Source: Streptomyces sp. NRRL B-3428 (GTDB lineage: Bacteria > Actinomycetota > Actinomycetes > Streptomycetales > Streptomycetaceae). Taken from it: 64,000 nt of DNA. A model generated the notes under the pieces. That model was not told where the DNA came from and ran no database searches. It saw only the letters and a list, made by a program, of their open reading frames with translations. Position 1 is the stretch's first letter, and each line of letters begins with the position of its first letter. Both the position numbers and the translations under genes were made by a program. Positions 24,872 through 33,844 of this stretch are shown in pieces. Location of the stretch: assembly GCA_000721375.1 (NCBI GenBank), contig JOGW01000008.1:186001-250000 (forward strand). The letters are read 5' to 3'.

Positions 24872-25092
24872 TGAAACCTCTGCTCTTCCTGGACGTCGAC
24901 GGTCCCCTCATCCCGTTGGGCGTCGGACGCGAACCTGCCGGCCAGCGGGATCAGGGTCTGCCGGAGCTGGACCGGGCCTGGGTGGCGCAGTGCCATCCAG
25001 GCCCGGCGCTGTTGCACCGGGTCGAGCCGCACCTCGGGCTCACCGACCGGGACTTCGACGTCGTCGGCCGGTGGCTCAGCCGCTGCTGCTAG
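24871..25092 (+). pseudogene. Internally deleted HAD-like gene remnant
   Basis: This 73-codon frame starts MKPLLFLDVDGPLIPLGVGR, the motif I region of a HAD hydrolase with the DVDG catalytic Asp, and ends with DRAWVAQCHPGPALLHRVEP, which resembles the C-terminal part of the same actinomycete HAD family (normally roughly 150-200 residues). The middle, with motifs II-IV, is missing, as if an in-frame deletion joined the ends. A TACCGT minus-10 six bases before the GTG suggests it could still be transcribed leaderless. It overlaps the end of the convergent hydrolase gene by four bases. A live mini-protein cannot be excluded. Confidence 0.6.
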
Positions 25093-26894
25093 CGGACGAC
25101 CGGGAGCTCCACTGTCCCCGTATCACCCGGTGCGCTGGTGACCGTCACCGGCTTGACGCCCTTGTTGCCGAGGTAGGCGTCGTCGCTCGCCGCGATCACG
25201 AACTGGATGCGGTGGCCCTTCTCGTAACGGTGCACGATCCCGGGCAGCGTCACCGTGAACGGACGCGTCACATCCGGCACCCGCACCGGCGCCACCAACC
25301 GGTGCGCCAGGGTCTTCCTGCCGTCCGGCGCCACGTCGTACAGCTTCACGAAGAGCACCAGCTTGTCGGCCGCGTCGGAGGAGTTCTGCACCCGCTCCGT
25401 CCTCGGCGAGACCACCTTCAGCGTCGCCTTGGGAGCGCCCACCACATCCGTCGCCGAGGCCAGCGGCTCCGTCGTCCAGTCGAGATAGGTGCCACGCGTG
25501 TCGTACGGCGCCGGATCCGGCAGCCCGACGAGTCCGGCCAGCGAGGACTCCGAATGCGAGGTGGGGATCAGCCAGTTGCGGTACTCCCGGCTCCCCCGCA
25601 CCACCTTGCTCCGGTTGTCGACCAGCTTCCCGTCCCCGGACAGGTAGTACTTGTCCGTCAGCGCGGGCGGGCGGGACGCGGTGGCGTACGTCCGCCCCGG
25701 CTCACCGACCCAGTCGCGGTAGTACGCGAAGTTCGGTCCGGTGTCGGCCTGCTTGTTGCCCCGCAGATACCGGTCGAACCAGGCGAGCACGCGCTGCCCG
25801 ACGTAACTCGTCTCCAAGTTCCCGGCCCCGAGGCTGAGTTCACCGCTCGCCGGATCGGTGATCCCGCCGCTGTGCCCCCACGACTGCCAGATCATCTTGG
25901 CCGTCGTGCCCTGCCCCTTCAGCGTCTCGTACGTCGCCTTCGCCTCGTTGAGGTTGAACAGCGAGTCCGCCTGGCCCTGGACCAGGAGCGTCGGCGCCTT
26001 CACCTTGCTCAGGTACGAGACGGGCGACACGCTGCGCGCGTAGTCGAGCAGCTCGTCCGTGCTGCCGGCCGGGTAGCGGCCGGAGTTCAGCATCCGGATC
26101 GTGTCGCAGGCCCGGGTCACGAAGTGCAGACAGGTCAGGTTGTTGTAGCGGGAGGGATCGAGGCTGGGCGCGAGCAGCGGCTGCCCCTCCCCGATCAGAT
26201 AGAACCCGTTGGCCCACTGCCACTTGTACGCGCCGGGCACGTCCGTATTTCCCGCGTTCTGCGGATCCAGGGAGTAGGCCAGGTTGTTCCAGGTAATCAG
26301 CGGCACGAGCGCATCGACCCGGTGGTCGACCGCGGCGGTGGCCAGCTGGATGGCACCGCCGTACGACCCCCCGATCATCCCGACCCGCGGATCGTCCCCG
26401 CGCTGCCCGTCCTTGGCCACATAGTCGACCTTCGTACCGTCGTCGGCGGCGCGCCTGCCGGCGAGGAAGTCGATGAGTGCGGAGGTCGCCTTCGCGTCGA
26501 TACGGGGATCGTCGAGGGAGACAAGACAGCCGGACTTCCCGAACCCGAGCCCCGAGTAGGCAATCCCGACGTACCCGCGCTGCGCGAACGCCTTGGCCGT
26601 ACCGGCCGTTCCGCCGTCGGCCTTGTTTCCGCCGAAGCCGTTGGTGGTGAGTACAGCGGGGGCGGTGTGATGGGCGTCAACCCCGTTCGGCCGATACAGG
26701 TCGGCGTCGACGACGCAGGTGCGTTCGCCTGTGTCGACCGTGAACTTCAGCTCTGTGACGGTGTATTCACCCAACGGCGGCGTAGTGGTGGCCCCAGCGG
26801 GGACCGCGAGGGCAAGCGGTGCGGCGACGGCGAACGCCACGGTGCCGATGGCGGCGGCGAGAGTGGCTCTCGATCTGGGCACAGCTCGGTCCAC
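25089..26894 (-). CDS. Secreted S15/CocE-like alpha/beta hydrolase (X-Pro dipeptidyl-peptidase type)
   Basis: This 601-residue exported serine hydrolase has a signal peptide up to about residue 35 (AAPLALAVPAGA). Its catalytic domain has the nucleophile in GMIGGSYGGAIQLA, Asp in VQGQADSLFNL and His in SWGHSGG. The C-terminal third is the jelly-roll X-Pro dipeptidyl-peptidase domain (DKLVLFVKLYDVAPDG to the end). It would cleave N-terminal X-Pro dipeptides or an ester. GTG at 26894 has GGAGG five bases upstream and is preferred over the GTG four codons earlier. A TetR-type palindrome sits 20 bases upstream. The 3' end touches the HAD remnant. Confidence 0.87.
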   Translation of the reverse strand: MDRAVPRSRATLAAAIGTVAFAVAAPLALAVPAGATTTPPLGEYTVTELKFTVDTGERTCVVDADLYRPNGVDAHHTAPAVLTTNGFGGNKADGGTAGTAKAFAQRGYVGIAYSGLGFGKSGCLVSLDDPRIDAKATSALIDFLAGRRAADDGTKVDYVAKDGQRGDDPRVGMIGGSYGGAIQLATAAVDHRVDALVPLITWNNLAYSLDPQNAGNTDVPGAYKWQWANGFYLIGEGQPLLAPSLDPSRYNNLTCLHFVTRACDTIRMLNSGRYPAGSTDELLDYARSVSPVSYLSKVKAPTLLVQGQADSLFNLNEAKATYETLKGQGTTAKMIWQSWGHSGGITDPASGELSLGAGNLETSYVGQRVLAWFDRYLRGNKQADTGPNFAYYRDWVGEPGRTYATASRPPALTDKYYLSGDGKLVDNRSKVVRGSREYRNWLIPTSHSESSLAGLVGLPDPAPYDTRGTYLDWTTEPLASATDVVGAPKATLKVVSPRTERVQNSSDAADKLVLFVKLYDVAPDGRKTLAHRLVAPVRVPDVTRPFTVTLPGIVHRYEKGHRIQFVIAASDDAYLGNKGVKPVTVTSAPGDTGTVELPVVR

Positions 26895-26913
26895 GGTGAC
26901 CTCCACGTTGATG

Positions 26914-26925
26914 TACCGACCGGTA
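26914..26925. promoter_or_regulatory. TetR-type palindrome TACCGACCGGTA
   Basis: Arms TACCG and CGGTA pair around an AC centre. The shape matches many actinomycete TetR operators. It is placed to control the secreted S15-like hydrolase; no tetR gene is in the window. Confidence 0.6.
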
Positions 26926-27032
26926 GGTTTGGGAATCGGAGTTATGGTGTGGGGTTTGTTACTCGGGGGTCAATAGGCGTGCGGAGGGATTCGTGAACCT
27001 GCGCGGTTCCTTCGCATGCTGTGCGAGTGGGG

Positions 27033-27569
27033 TCAGTTGGGGCGGGATCGACCCTGCGGCTCGGGGATCGGGATGACCCGTACGGGGAAGTGGCCTCCGA
27101 CCGGGGAGACGACTCCCTTGCCGGTGGGTGGGCCGGCGTACCAGATGGTGGTGCGGTAATCACCGGCGCGCTTGTGCAGGTTGCAGTCATATGGCACCGG
27201 CTGGAGGAGCAACTCGCCTTCCTCCGAAAGCTGCGCCCTGAGCTGCCAGGTGGTGGAGCTTCCCGTATGGACGACGTACTCACAGGGCACAGGCCGCCAT
27301 GGATGCGCGCGCAGAATGCGTTCGGCGCGCCGAGCACTGAACAGGCCAAGCGAGGCGAACCAAATAGCAAGTGTCCCTAGCAGGAACGACATGACGATCA
27401 TGGGCGGTGAAGCGTCGCTGGGGTGGATGAGGACGCCAACGGTCATCCCCGCCACAGTGGCAACGCACATACCTGCGGACCAACGCCTGGCGCGCTGATG
27501 CCGCCGCCTCTGTCCGGCCGCAGTGACCGGCTCCTCGATCGCCGTCTTGGTAAGGGCCGGTCGTGTCAT
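27033..27569 (-). CDS. Hypothetical membrane protein of WXG-like unit
   Basis: This 178-residue protein has a basic N-terminus, two adjacent membrane segments (about residues 33-50, MCVATVAGMTVGVLIHP, and 58-76, VMSFLLGTLAIWFASLG), and a C-terminal soluble domain of about 95 residues with alternating strands. No named domain was recognised. Its ATG overlaps the stop of the 192-residue gene by ATGA, making it the last of a four-gene coupled unit with WXG100-like proteins. By position it could be an immunity-like or secretion-accessory membrane protein; that is inference. Confidence 0.7.
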   Translation of the reverse strand: MTRPALTKTAIEEPVTAAGQRRRHQRARRWSAGMCVATVAGMTVGVLIHPSDASPPMIVMSFLLGTLAIWFASLGLFSARRAERILRAHPWRPVPCEYVVHTGSSTTWQLRAQLSEEGELLLQPVPYDCNLHKRAGDYRTTIWYAGPPTGKGVVSPVGGHFPVRVIPIPEPQGRSRPN

Positions 27570-28144
27570 GTGAGCAGCTCCGAGAGCCGGGAGTTGGGAC
27601 GACTGGGCGCCGGAGTGGGGTGCGGTTCCTCAAACGAGAGCGTGCTGACGATCCCGCCGAAGATGTCCGCGTATGAAGCTGCGTTCTGCAGGTCTGCGCT
27701 GGACAGGGTCGCTGTCATGAGCAGCCCGGATCCGGGATAGAGGAAGAAGCACGAGGCTTGCGCCACGGCCGAGTTGGCACCGTCGGCCAGCCGCAGCGTT
27801 CCCGTGACCATGGCTGCAGGCACCCCGCCGCAGACATCGACCATGCTCTTCGTCGCGGCCGACCAGCTCGGCGACGCTTCCCGCGCCAGCAACGCCCTGG
27901 ATGCGGCTTGACGTGCGTCACGCGCGATCGTGGCTGTTGCGGCCAACGTGAGAAGTGAAGAGGTGACTCCGGCTGGTGGGTCGCGGTGCAGCCCTAAAGC
28001 CATGTAGAAGGCTCCCTGTTGTGCAACAGAATCCAGCGGACTGGCCCCGTCAGGGGCCCAATTGCGAATGAGCGCCAACCCCTCGGCCTCGATCGGCTGG
28101 AAGCCAGGCGGCAGACGTAACCAAAGCGGCGGTACATCGGTCAT
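27566..28144 (-). CDS. Hypothetical protein of WXG-like unit
   Basis: This 192-residue soluble protein starts MTDVPPLWLRLPPGFQPIEA and is mixed alpha/beta with no membrane segment. The pattern (LPPGF near the start, then a long helical middle and a beta-rich end with SCFFLYPGSGLLMTATLSS) resembles small conserved proteins found next to WXG100-type genes in actinomycetes, but no function is known. A GTG at 28159 would overlap the upstream stop (GTGA) and add five residues; the ATG at 28144 has GAGGG upstream. It is translationally coupled to its neighbours on both sides. Confidence 0.7.
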   Translation of the reverse strand: MTDVPPLWLRLPPGFQPIEAEGLALIRNWAPDGASPLDSVAQQGAFYMALGLHRDPPAGVTSSLLTLAATATIARDARQAASRALLAREASPSWSAATKSMVDVCGGVPAAMVTGTLRLADGANSAVAQASCFFLYPGSGLLMTATLSSADLQNAASYADIFGGIVSTLSFEEPHPTPAPSRPNSRLSELLT

Positions 28145-28155
28145 GGCAGCGGCCC

Positions 28156-29352
28156 TCACAGGGACGCCCCCGACCTGAGGAGTCGAGCGATGTTGCTGGG
28201 GGCATCGTCAGCAGCAGCGCGGGCGCCATCGAGGCCAGTCGCTCCGACGCCAAAGAGCTCGTTGTCCTCGGCGTTCGTGAACTCAGCCGCGCTGGTCATG
28301 ACACCTGTGCCCGCGACGCCGGCCTCCACCGCTGTCTTGGTGTTCGCACCAACGCTGTGCAGCGCCCATCTACTGAGTGGGTTCTCGATCCCAGCCATTC
28401 GTGTGGCCGCATCCTTCGCGCCCGCCTCAAACCCCTCTGCGCCGGCGCGCCCCACCGCCACCGCAGCGTCGTCAGCGGCACTCGCTGCTCGAACCGCCGC
28501 GACCGCACCCTTGGCACCGTGGGTAGCCAGCCCCACCACAGGCAGAGCGCCAAGACCGTCACCCGCCAAGGTCACCGTGCTCTCCCAGAACTTGGCGTCA
28601 AATTTGCCCTGGCAGCCACGCTTGAGCCCCTCGCGGATGCTCGGATCTCGAAGGTGCAGGGCGAAGGCTCCTGCGCTCGAAGTCGATGCAACGGCCATAG
28701 CAATCGCGATTCCGACCGGAGGCGCAGCGAAGACCGCCGCCACGGCCGCCGCTGAGGCCAGCACTGCCAGCCCGTCCCCCAGGTTCTCGTCCAGCCAGGA
28801 CGTGACCTTGTCCAACACCCCCGGCTCCTCAGGAGCCAACCCATCATCAGCCCCCTCCAGATCCCGAGCCACCCCCTCCGCCGCCTCCCTGTGCACCCCC
28901 TCCAACTCCCGCGCCAACCGCACCACATCCCCCACCGCATCTCGCGCCGTCTCCACCCCCTTCGGATCGTCCGACGCACGCGCCTCAGCATCAGCGAGCG
29001 CCGAAGCCGCGCCCCGCGCCCGCTCCTCGTACCCCTGGGCCGTCACCCGCCGGTCGACCACCCCGTCATGCCACCGCCCCAGCGCCGACGAAGCCTTCGA
29101 CAGAGACTGATGCGCATCCAGCAACCGCCTCGGCAGGTCCTGCGACAGCGCCCGCCGAAACGCCTCCCCACCCTCCCCCTCCCAGGAGGCGGCCGACCGC
29201 AGCAACCGGTCGACCAGCTCATGTGCGGTGCCCAGCGACTTGGCCGCCTTCGCCACCTGCTTCTGCAGCGCGGAGATCTCACCAGGGTTGCCGGGCACGG
29301 GGTCGAACCCCAGGCACGGATAAGGTCCGCCGACCGACGCCCTCTCACCCAT
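28156..29352 (-). CDS. WXG100-like putative type VII secreted protein
   Basis: This 398-residue protein has an N-terminal helical region (about residues 25-150) with the WxG turn in SAASWEGEGGEAFRRAL near residue 57, as in the WXG100/LXG-type substrates of type VII secretion. A coiled coil continues to about 180, followed by a hydrophobic Ala/Val-rich stretch (LAVLASAAAVAAVFAAPPVG) and a Gly/Ala-rich C-terminal region ending NIARLLRSGASL. No toxin domain is recognised. The start overlaps the preceding small WXG-like gene by eight bases. No Ecc core genes are in the window, so export by a remote system is an inference. Confidence 0.75.
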   Translation of the reverse strand: MGERASVGGPYPCLGFDPVPGNPGEISALQKQVAKAAKSLGTAHELVDRLLRSAASWEGEGGEAFRRALSQDLPRRLLDAHQSLSKASSALGRWHDGVVDRRVTAQGYEERARGAASALADAEARASDDPKGVETARDAVGDVVRLARELEGVHREAAEGVARDLEGADDGLAPEEPGVLDKVTSWLDENLGDGLAVLASAAAVAAVFAAPPVGIAIAMAVASTSSAGAFALHLRDPSIREGLKRGCQGKFDAKFWESTVTLAGDGLGALPVVGLATHGAKGAVAAVRAASAADDAAVAVGRAGAEGFEAGAKDAATRMAGIENPLSRWALHSVGANTKTAVEAGVAGTGVMTSAAEFTNAEDNELFGVGATGLDGARAAADDAPSNIARLLRSGASL

Positions 29353-29656
29353 CGACCTTCACCGCCCGAAGCGCCGAGGCAATCGCGGCATTGAGCTCGA
29401 CGTACTCGTTATGGCTCTGCGCCACCGCCCCCTGAATCCGAGTGATCCGCTCACCGAGCTGTTCGGCACCGTACGACCAGGACTCCTGAAAGCCGTCGCA
29501 CGCCGCGTCCAGCGAGGCCGTCCCGATCTGATCGGCACGTAAGTGAGAAAGCGCGCTGCGCGCCTCGGCGAGCGAGTCGACCGATTCCTGCAGCGCCTTC
29601 GCGAAGCGCCCCAACTCCGAGGTCGGAACCCGCAGATCCGAGTGATCACCTGTCAT
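29345..29656 (-). CDS. Small WXG100/Esx-like protein
   Basis: This 103-residue helical protein begins MTGDHSDLRVPTSELGRFA. Two long helices flank the turn FQESWSYGAEQLGERI near residue 57, which fits the small Esx/EspC-like partners of type VII secreted proteins (a W with a nearby G, though the spacing is not the classic WxG). It is the first gene of the coupled unit 27033-29656 and overlaps the larger WXG-like gene by eight bases, suggesting a heterodimer or chaperone role. Confidence 0.72.
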   Translation of the reverse strand: MTGDHSDLRVPTSELGRFAKALQESVDSLAEARSALSHLRADQIGTASLDAACDGFQESWSYGAEQLGERITRIQGAVAQSHNEYVELNAAIASALRAVKVDG

Positions 29657-29784
29657 GGCCGAGCACCCTGGCAGAGCTCCCGGCTCATCGGACAATCCGA
29701 GTCACCCGTACGGGCAACAGCCCGGGAGGACCAGGGTGCCGGTGCACAGCGCGCACCACCCATACAGGTGACACCCACGCGAGC

Positions 29785-30969
29785 TCAGCCCTCCAGCACC
29801 CCACTCCGCCGCTCGAACACCACCGGCCGCGCCGCCCGCACCGCCATCGTCAGCGCACCGAGCAGCACCACGTCGTCCCCGGCCGTACTCGCCTCGACCC
29901 GCGGCCGCAGCGGTGTGAGCCGGTGCAGAGTCTCGGCCACGGTCGTGAGGAAGAGATCCGCGCCGCGGCCGACACCACCTCCCAGGACCACCAGGTCCGG
30001 GTCGAGGACCGCCGTGACGGAGGCGACGGCGAGCGCGAGTCGTTCGCCTTCCTGGCGGACCGCCGCCACAGCCGCCGGCGAACCCGTGCGGGCCGCGTCG
30101 AAGACCCGTTTCGCGGTCAGGGGGCCGCTCATGCCGAGGGTGCGGGCCGCGCGGACCACCGCGTCCGCCGAGACCGCGTCCTCCAGCAGACCCCGCCGCG
30201 GCGCCGTCCCCGTGGCCGGCACTCCGTCGAGCGGCAGATAGCCGATCTCGCCCGCCGCTCCGTGCGCACCGAGAAAGAGTTCGCCGTCGGCGAGCACGCC
30301 CATGCCGAGGCCGGTGCCGATCAGGACGTAGACGAACAACCTGCTCTCCGCACCGATCCCGAAGGTGTACTCGCCCAGCGCCGCCAGGTTCGCGTCGTTG
30401 TGGACGGACAAAGGGGTGCCGAGGCGGTCGCGCATACGGGAGACCAGACCCGCCCGCCCCCACCCGGGCAGATTCACCGCGTACCGGACCCGTTCCGTGT
30501 GGCGGTCGAAGACACCCGGGGTGCCGACCGCGGTCTGCACGATGTCCGCCGAGGTCAACCCCGCTTCGTCCAGGGTCTGTTCGGCGCACGCGACCGCCGC
30601 GTCGGCGACCGAGAGCGCGCCGCGGCCACGGTTGCGTACCTCGGTGCGGGCCACGATCGTGCCGGACAGATCCGCCACCGCCGTACGCAGCCGGGCGCGG
30701 CCGATGTCGATGCCGAGGACATGGCCGGCGCGCGGATCCGGCTCGTAGAGGACGGCGACCCGGCCTCTGCTCTGGGCGTGGGTGCCGGCCTCACGGACCA
30801 GGCCCGCACGTTCCAGAGCCGCGAGCGCCGAGGAGACGGTCGGCTTCGACAGGCCGCTGTCGCGGGCTAGTTGGGCGCGTGAGGCCGGGCCTTCGAGGCG
30901 CAGTCGTTCCAGGAGCAGCCACTCGTTGTTGCTGCGCAGCCGCCGGCGGTTCCAGGCCGGTGTCGTCAC
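29785..30969 (-). CDS. ROK family transcriptional repressor
   Basis: This 394-residue protein has an N-terminal winged helix (residues about 10-65; SRAQLARDSGLSKPTVSSAL) and a ROK sugar-kinase-like domain (VLGIDIGRARLRTAV, then VLIGTGLGMGVLADGELFL). The zinc motif CxCGxxGC usual in ROK proteins is absent; the place reads TGTAPRRGLLEDAVS. It should sense a sugar and repress the upstream operon. The GTG start overlaps the stop of the second ATPase gene (GTGA), so the repressor is made with the transporter it likely controls. The probable operator is at 37473. Confidence 0.87.
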   Translation of the reverse strand: MTTPAWNRRRLRSNNEWLLLERLRLEGPASRAQLARDSGLSKPTVSSALAALERAGLVREAGTHAQSRGRVAVLYEPDPRAGHVLGIDIGRARLRTAVADLSGTIVARTEVRNRGRGALSVADAAVACAEQTLDEAGLTSADIVQTAVGTPGVFDRHTERVRYAVNLPGWGRAGLVSRMRDRLGTPLSVHNDANLAALGEYTFGIGAESRLFVYVLIGTGLGMGVLADGELFLGAHGAAGEIGYLPLDGVPATGTAPRRGLLEDAVSADAVVRAARTLGMSGPLTAKRVFDAARTGSPAAVAAVRQEGERLALAVASVTAVLDPDLVVLGGGVGRGADLFLTTVAETLHRLTPLRPRVEASTAGDDVVLLGALTMAVRAARPVVFERRSGVLEG

Positions 30970-31970
30970 CCGACGGTCCCCCGCGACGCGGCGACCTGGG
31001 GGGCCCTGACATGGCAGGCCGCCGTATGCCCCGGCCCGACACCCTCGAGGCGCGGTGTCATCCGATGGCAGACCTCCTCGGCGAGCGGACACCGGGCACG
31101 GAAGCGGCAGCTGGGCACGGGGTCGATCACCACAGGGGGATCGGCCTTGGCGGTGGCCGCGTCCACGTCGAGCGGTGCGCGCGGATCGGGTACGGCGGAG
31201 AGGAGGAGTTCGGTGTAGGGGTGGCGGGGGCGTGCCAGCACCTCCTCGGTGGGGCCGGTCTCGACGACATGGCCGCCGTACATCACGGCGATCCGGTCGG
31301 AGAGATAGCGGGCGCCGGCGATGTCGTGGGTGATGTAGAGGAAGGAGACGCCCTCCGTCGAGCGCAGGTCCGCCATCACGTTGAGGAGTCCGATGCGGAT
31401 GGAGACGTCGAGCATCGAGACGGGCTCGTCGGCAAGGATGAGTTTCGGGCGGTGGGCCAGGGCCTGGGCGAAGCCGATGCGCTGGCGCTGGCCGCCGGAG
31501 AGTTCGTACGGGTAGCGGCTCAGGACATCGGCGGCCGGTGTCAGGCCGACGGCCTCGACCACCCGCTCGGCCTCCGACTGCCGCTCGGCGCCGGACAGTT
31601 CGGGCCTGTGCAGTTTCAGGGAGCGCAGAATTCCGTGCGCGACGCGGTAGGCGGGGTTGAGGGACGCGAAGGGGTCCTGGAACACCATCGGCACATCACC
31701 GCGGTAGGCCAGCCACGCGCGCCGGCCGCGCAGGGAGCTCAACGGGCGTCCCCGGTAGCGGATCTCACCCGCGGTCGGCTTGTACACCTGCGCGATCAGC
31801 CGCGCCAGGGTCGACTTCCCGCTGCCGCTCTCTCCGACGAGCGCCACGATCTCCCGCTCGCCGATCACCAGATCCACGTCGTCGACCGCGTGCAGCAGGC
31901 GGCGGGACATTCCCGTACCGACTTTGAAGTGCCTGGTGAGGCCCGAGGTTTCGAGGAGGGGAGAGTTCAT
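30966..31970 (-). CDS. Opp/Dpp-type ABC transporter ATPase (F subunit)
   Basis: This 334-residue ATPase pairs with the next gene to drive the Opp/Dpp-type importer. Walker A GESGSGKST (about 47-55), signature LSGGQRQRIGFAQAL, Walker B LILADEPVSMLD, switch His in YITHDIAGAR. The C-terminal oligopeptide-transporter extension has the cysteines of CRFRARCPLAEEVCH, expected to hold an iron-sulfur cluster in this class. The ATG overlaps the preceding stop (ATGA). In this operon context the substrate is more probably an oligosaccharide than a peptide. Confidence 0.9.
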   Translation of the reverse strand: MNSPLLETSGLTRHFKVGTGMSRRLLHAVDDVDLVIGEREIVALVGESGSGKSTLARLIAQVYKPTAGEIRYRGRPLSSLRGRRAWLAYRGDVPMVFQDPFASLNPAYRVAHGILRSLKLHRPELSGAERQSEAERVVEAVGLTPAADVLSRYPYELSGGQRQRIGFAQALAHRPKLILADEPVSMLDVSIRIGLLNVMADLRSTEGVSFLYITHDIAGARYLSDRIAVMYGGHVVETGPTEEVLARPRHPYTELLLSAVPDPRAPLDVDAATAKADPPVVIDPVPSCRFRARCPLAEEVCHRMTPRLEGVGPGHTAACHVRAPQVAASRGTVG

Positions 31971-32938
31971 CGCACGACCTCCGCCACATGCAGCAGACAA
32001 CGCGACCGTGCCCCGCCCACCTCGTACAGCGAGGGCTCCACCGTGTCGCACTGCGAGAAGACCAGCGGACAGCGCGGATGGAAGCGGCAGCCGGAGGGCG
32101 GTGAGGCGAGATCCGGCGGGCTGCCGGGTATCCCCCGCAGCGGTACGCGTGGTCCGCGGATCGACGGGAACGCCTCGAGGAGCCCCCGGCTGTAGGGATG
32201 CGAGGGATGGTCGAAGACCGTCCGGGTGGGCCCCTGTTCCACGACCTGCCCCGCGTACATCACGAGCAGCTGGTCGGAGAAGTGGCTGACCAGGGACATG
32301 TCGTGGGTCACGAACAGCACGGCGAAGCCCAGGAGTTGCTGGAGTTCCTTGATCTGCACCATCAGGGAGCGCTGGGCGACCACGTCGAGCGCCGAGGTGG
32401 GCTCGTCCATGATGACCAGGTCCGGTGTGAGCAGCAGCGCCATCGCGATCATCGCGCGCTGGCGCATCCCGCCGGAGAGCTGATGGGGGTAGCTGCGCAG
32501 ATGGACCGGGTCGATACCGACGAGCCGCAGCACCTCCACACCGCGGTCGTCGATCTCCTCCTTGGTGTACGAGCCGTGCGCGGCCATCGCGTCCTTGTAC
32601 TGGGCGGCGAGTGTGGCCACGGGGTTGAGGGCGTTCATGGCGGACTGCAGGACCACGGAGTAGTCCCGCCAGCGCAGGGCGTTGAGTTCGCGTTCGGTCA
32701 GGGTCACCAGGTCCGATCCGCGGAAGTGGACCGATCCGGAGGTGATCCGTGCGGGCGGGTTCAGCAGGCCGGCGATGGCGAACAGGAGGGTGGACTTGCC
32801 GCAGCCCGACTCGCCGACGACGGCGGCGAACTCGCCCTCGCCGACGGTGAGTTCCACGGACTCCACCGCGGTGACCGGCCCGCGTGCGGTCTCGTACACC
32901 ACGCTCAGTTCGCGCACATCGAGCAGAGGTTCAGACAC
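31967..32938 (-). CDS. Opp/Dpp-type ABC transporter ATPase (D subunit)
   Basis: This 323-residue ATPase is the first of the pair. Walker A GESGCGKST (about 41-49), signature LSGGMRQRAMIAMAL, Walker B LVIMDEPTSALD, switch His in FVTHDMSLV. The C-terminal extension has CRFHPRCPLVFSQCD with clustered cysteines. GTG at 32938 overlaps the upstream permease stop by eight bases. An in-frame longer start has no ribosome-binding support. Confidence 0.9.
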   Translation of the reverse strand: MSEPLLDVRELSVVYETARGPVTAVESVELTVGEGEFAAVVGESGCGKSTLLFAIAGLLNPPARITSGSVHFRGSDLVTLTERELNALRWRDYSVVLQSAMNALNPVATLAAQYKDAMAAHGSYTKEEIDDRGVEVLRLVGIDPVHLRSYPHQLSGGMRQRAMIAMALLLTPDLVIMDEPTSALDVVAQRSLMVQIKELQQLLGFAVLFVTHDMSLVSHFSDQLLVMYAGQVVEQGPTRTVFDHPSHPYSRGLLEAFPSIRGPRVPLRGIPGSPPDLASPPSGCRFHPRCPLVFSQCDTVEPSLYEVGGARSRCLLHVAEVVR

Positions 32939-33842
32939 CTTTCCGCCTCCTTCGTACGGGCCGCAGCGCGGGATTGCCGATCTCGTCGAAGGCATAGTTG
33001 ACCAGGGCGAACGCGACACCGAGCAGGGCGACGCAGAGCCCTGGCGCGAGCGACCACAGCGGAATGCCGGTCTGCAGGGCCTGCTGGTTCTGGGCCCAGT
33101 AGAGCATCGTGCCCCAGCTCTCGGAGTTGGGGTCGCCGAGTCCGAGGAACTGCAGTCCGGCCGCCGTGAGAAGTGAATACAGCGCGGCGCCGAGGAAGTT
33201 GGCGACGATCAGCGAGGTCATCGTCGGCAGCACTTCTCGCACGATGATGTACGAGCGTCGCTCACCGCGCGCCCGCGCCGATTCGAGGAACTCCCGGTTG
33301 CGCAGGGAGAGGGCCTGGGCCCGCAGCTGGTTCGCGCCGTAGGACCAGCCGGTGAGGACGAGGACGGCGAGGATCACGGCGAGCGAGCCCGACCCCGCGT
33401 ACTTGGCGAGGATGATCACCAGTGGGAACGCGGGGATCACCAGGACGACGTTGGTGAGCAGGGAGAGCAGATCGTCCGCGATGCCGCCGAGGTAGGCGGC
33501 GGAGACTCCGATCAGCACGGAGAGCACGGTGGCGAGGGCTCCCGCGACCACGGCGATGAGCAGGGACTCCCTTGTGCCGTAGATGAGTTGGGAGTAGATG
33601 TCCTGGCCGAGGCTCGTGGTGCCGAGCAGATGCCCGGTGGACGGCCCGAGCGCCGGGTCGTAGGAGAGTTCGCTGGGGTCGTCGACCGAGGTGAAAAGGC
33701 CAGGGAACGCGGCGACCAGCGTGAAGACCAGCAGGATCACCGTGCCGGCCAGGGCCTTGCGGTTGCCGCGGATCGCCCGCCACAGACCGGCCCCCGCACG
33801 GGTACGGGCCGGTGTACCAAGGACAGCGGTAGTGGTGGCCAT
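32931..33842 (-). CDS. Opp/Dpp-type ABC transporter permease (C subunit)
   Basis: This 303-residue membrane permease (OppC class) has about six membrane segments and an N-terminal extracytoplasmic loop (HLLGTTSLGQDIYSQLIYGT), plus the EAA loop ESARARGERRSYIIVREVLP near residue 205. ATG at 33842 has GAAGGG six bases upstream. Another ATG at 33848 forms an ATGA overlap with the preceding stop but has the ribosome-binding site directly against it. Confidence 0.9.
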   Translation of the reverse strand: MATTTAVLGTPARTRAGAGLWRAIRGNRKALAGTVILLVFTLVAAFPGLFTSVDDPSELSYDPALGPSTGHLLGTTSLGQDIYSQLIYGTRESLLIAVVAGALATVLSVLIGVSAAYLGGIADDLLSLLTNVVLVIPAFPLVIILAKYAGSGSLAVILAVLVLTGWSYGANQLRAQALSLRNREFLESARARGERRSYIIVREVLPTMTSLIVANFLGAALYSLLTAAGLQFLGLGDPNSESWGTMLYWAQNQQALQTGIPLWSLAPGLCVALLGVAFALVNYAFDEIGNPALRPVRRRRKGV

Positions 33843-33844
33843 CG

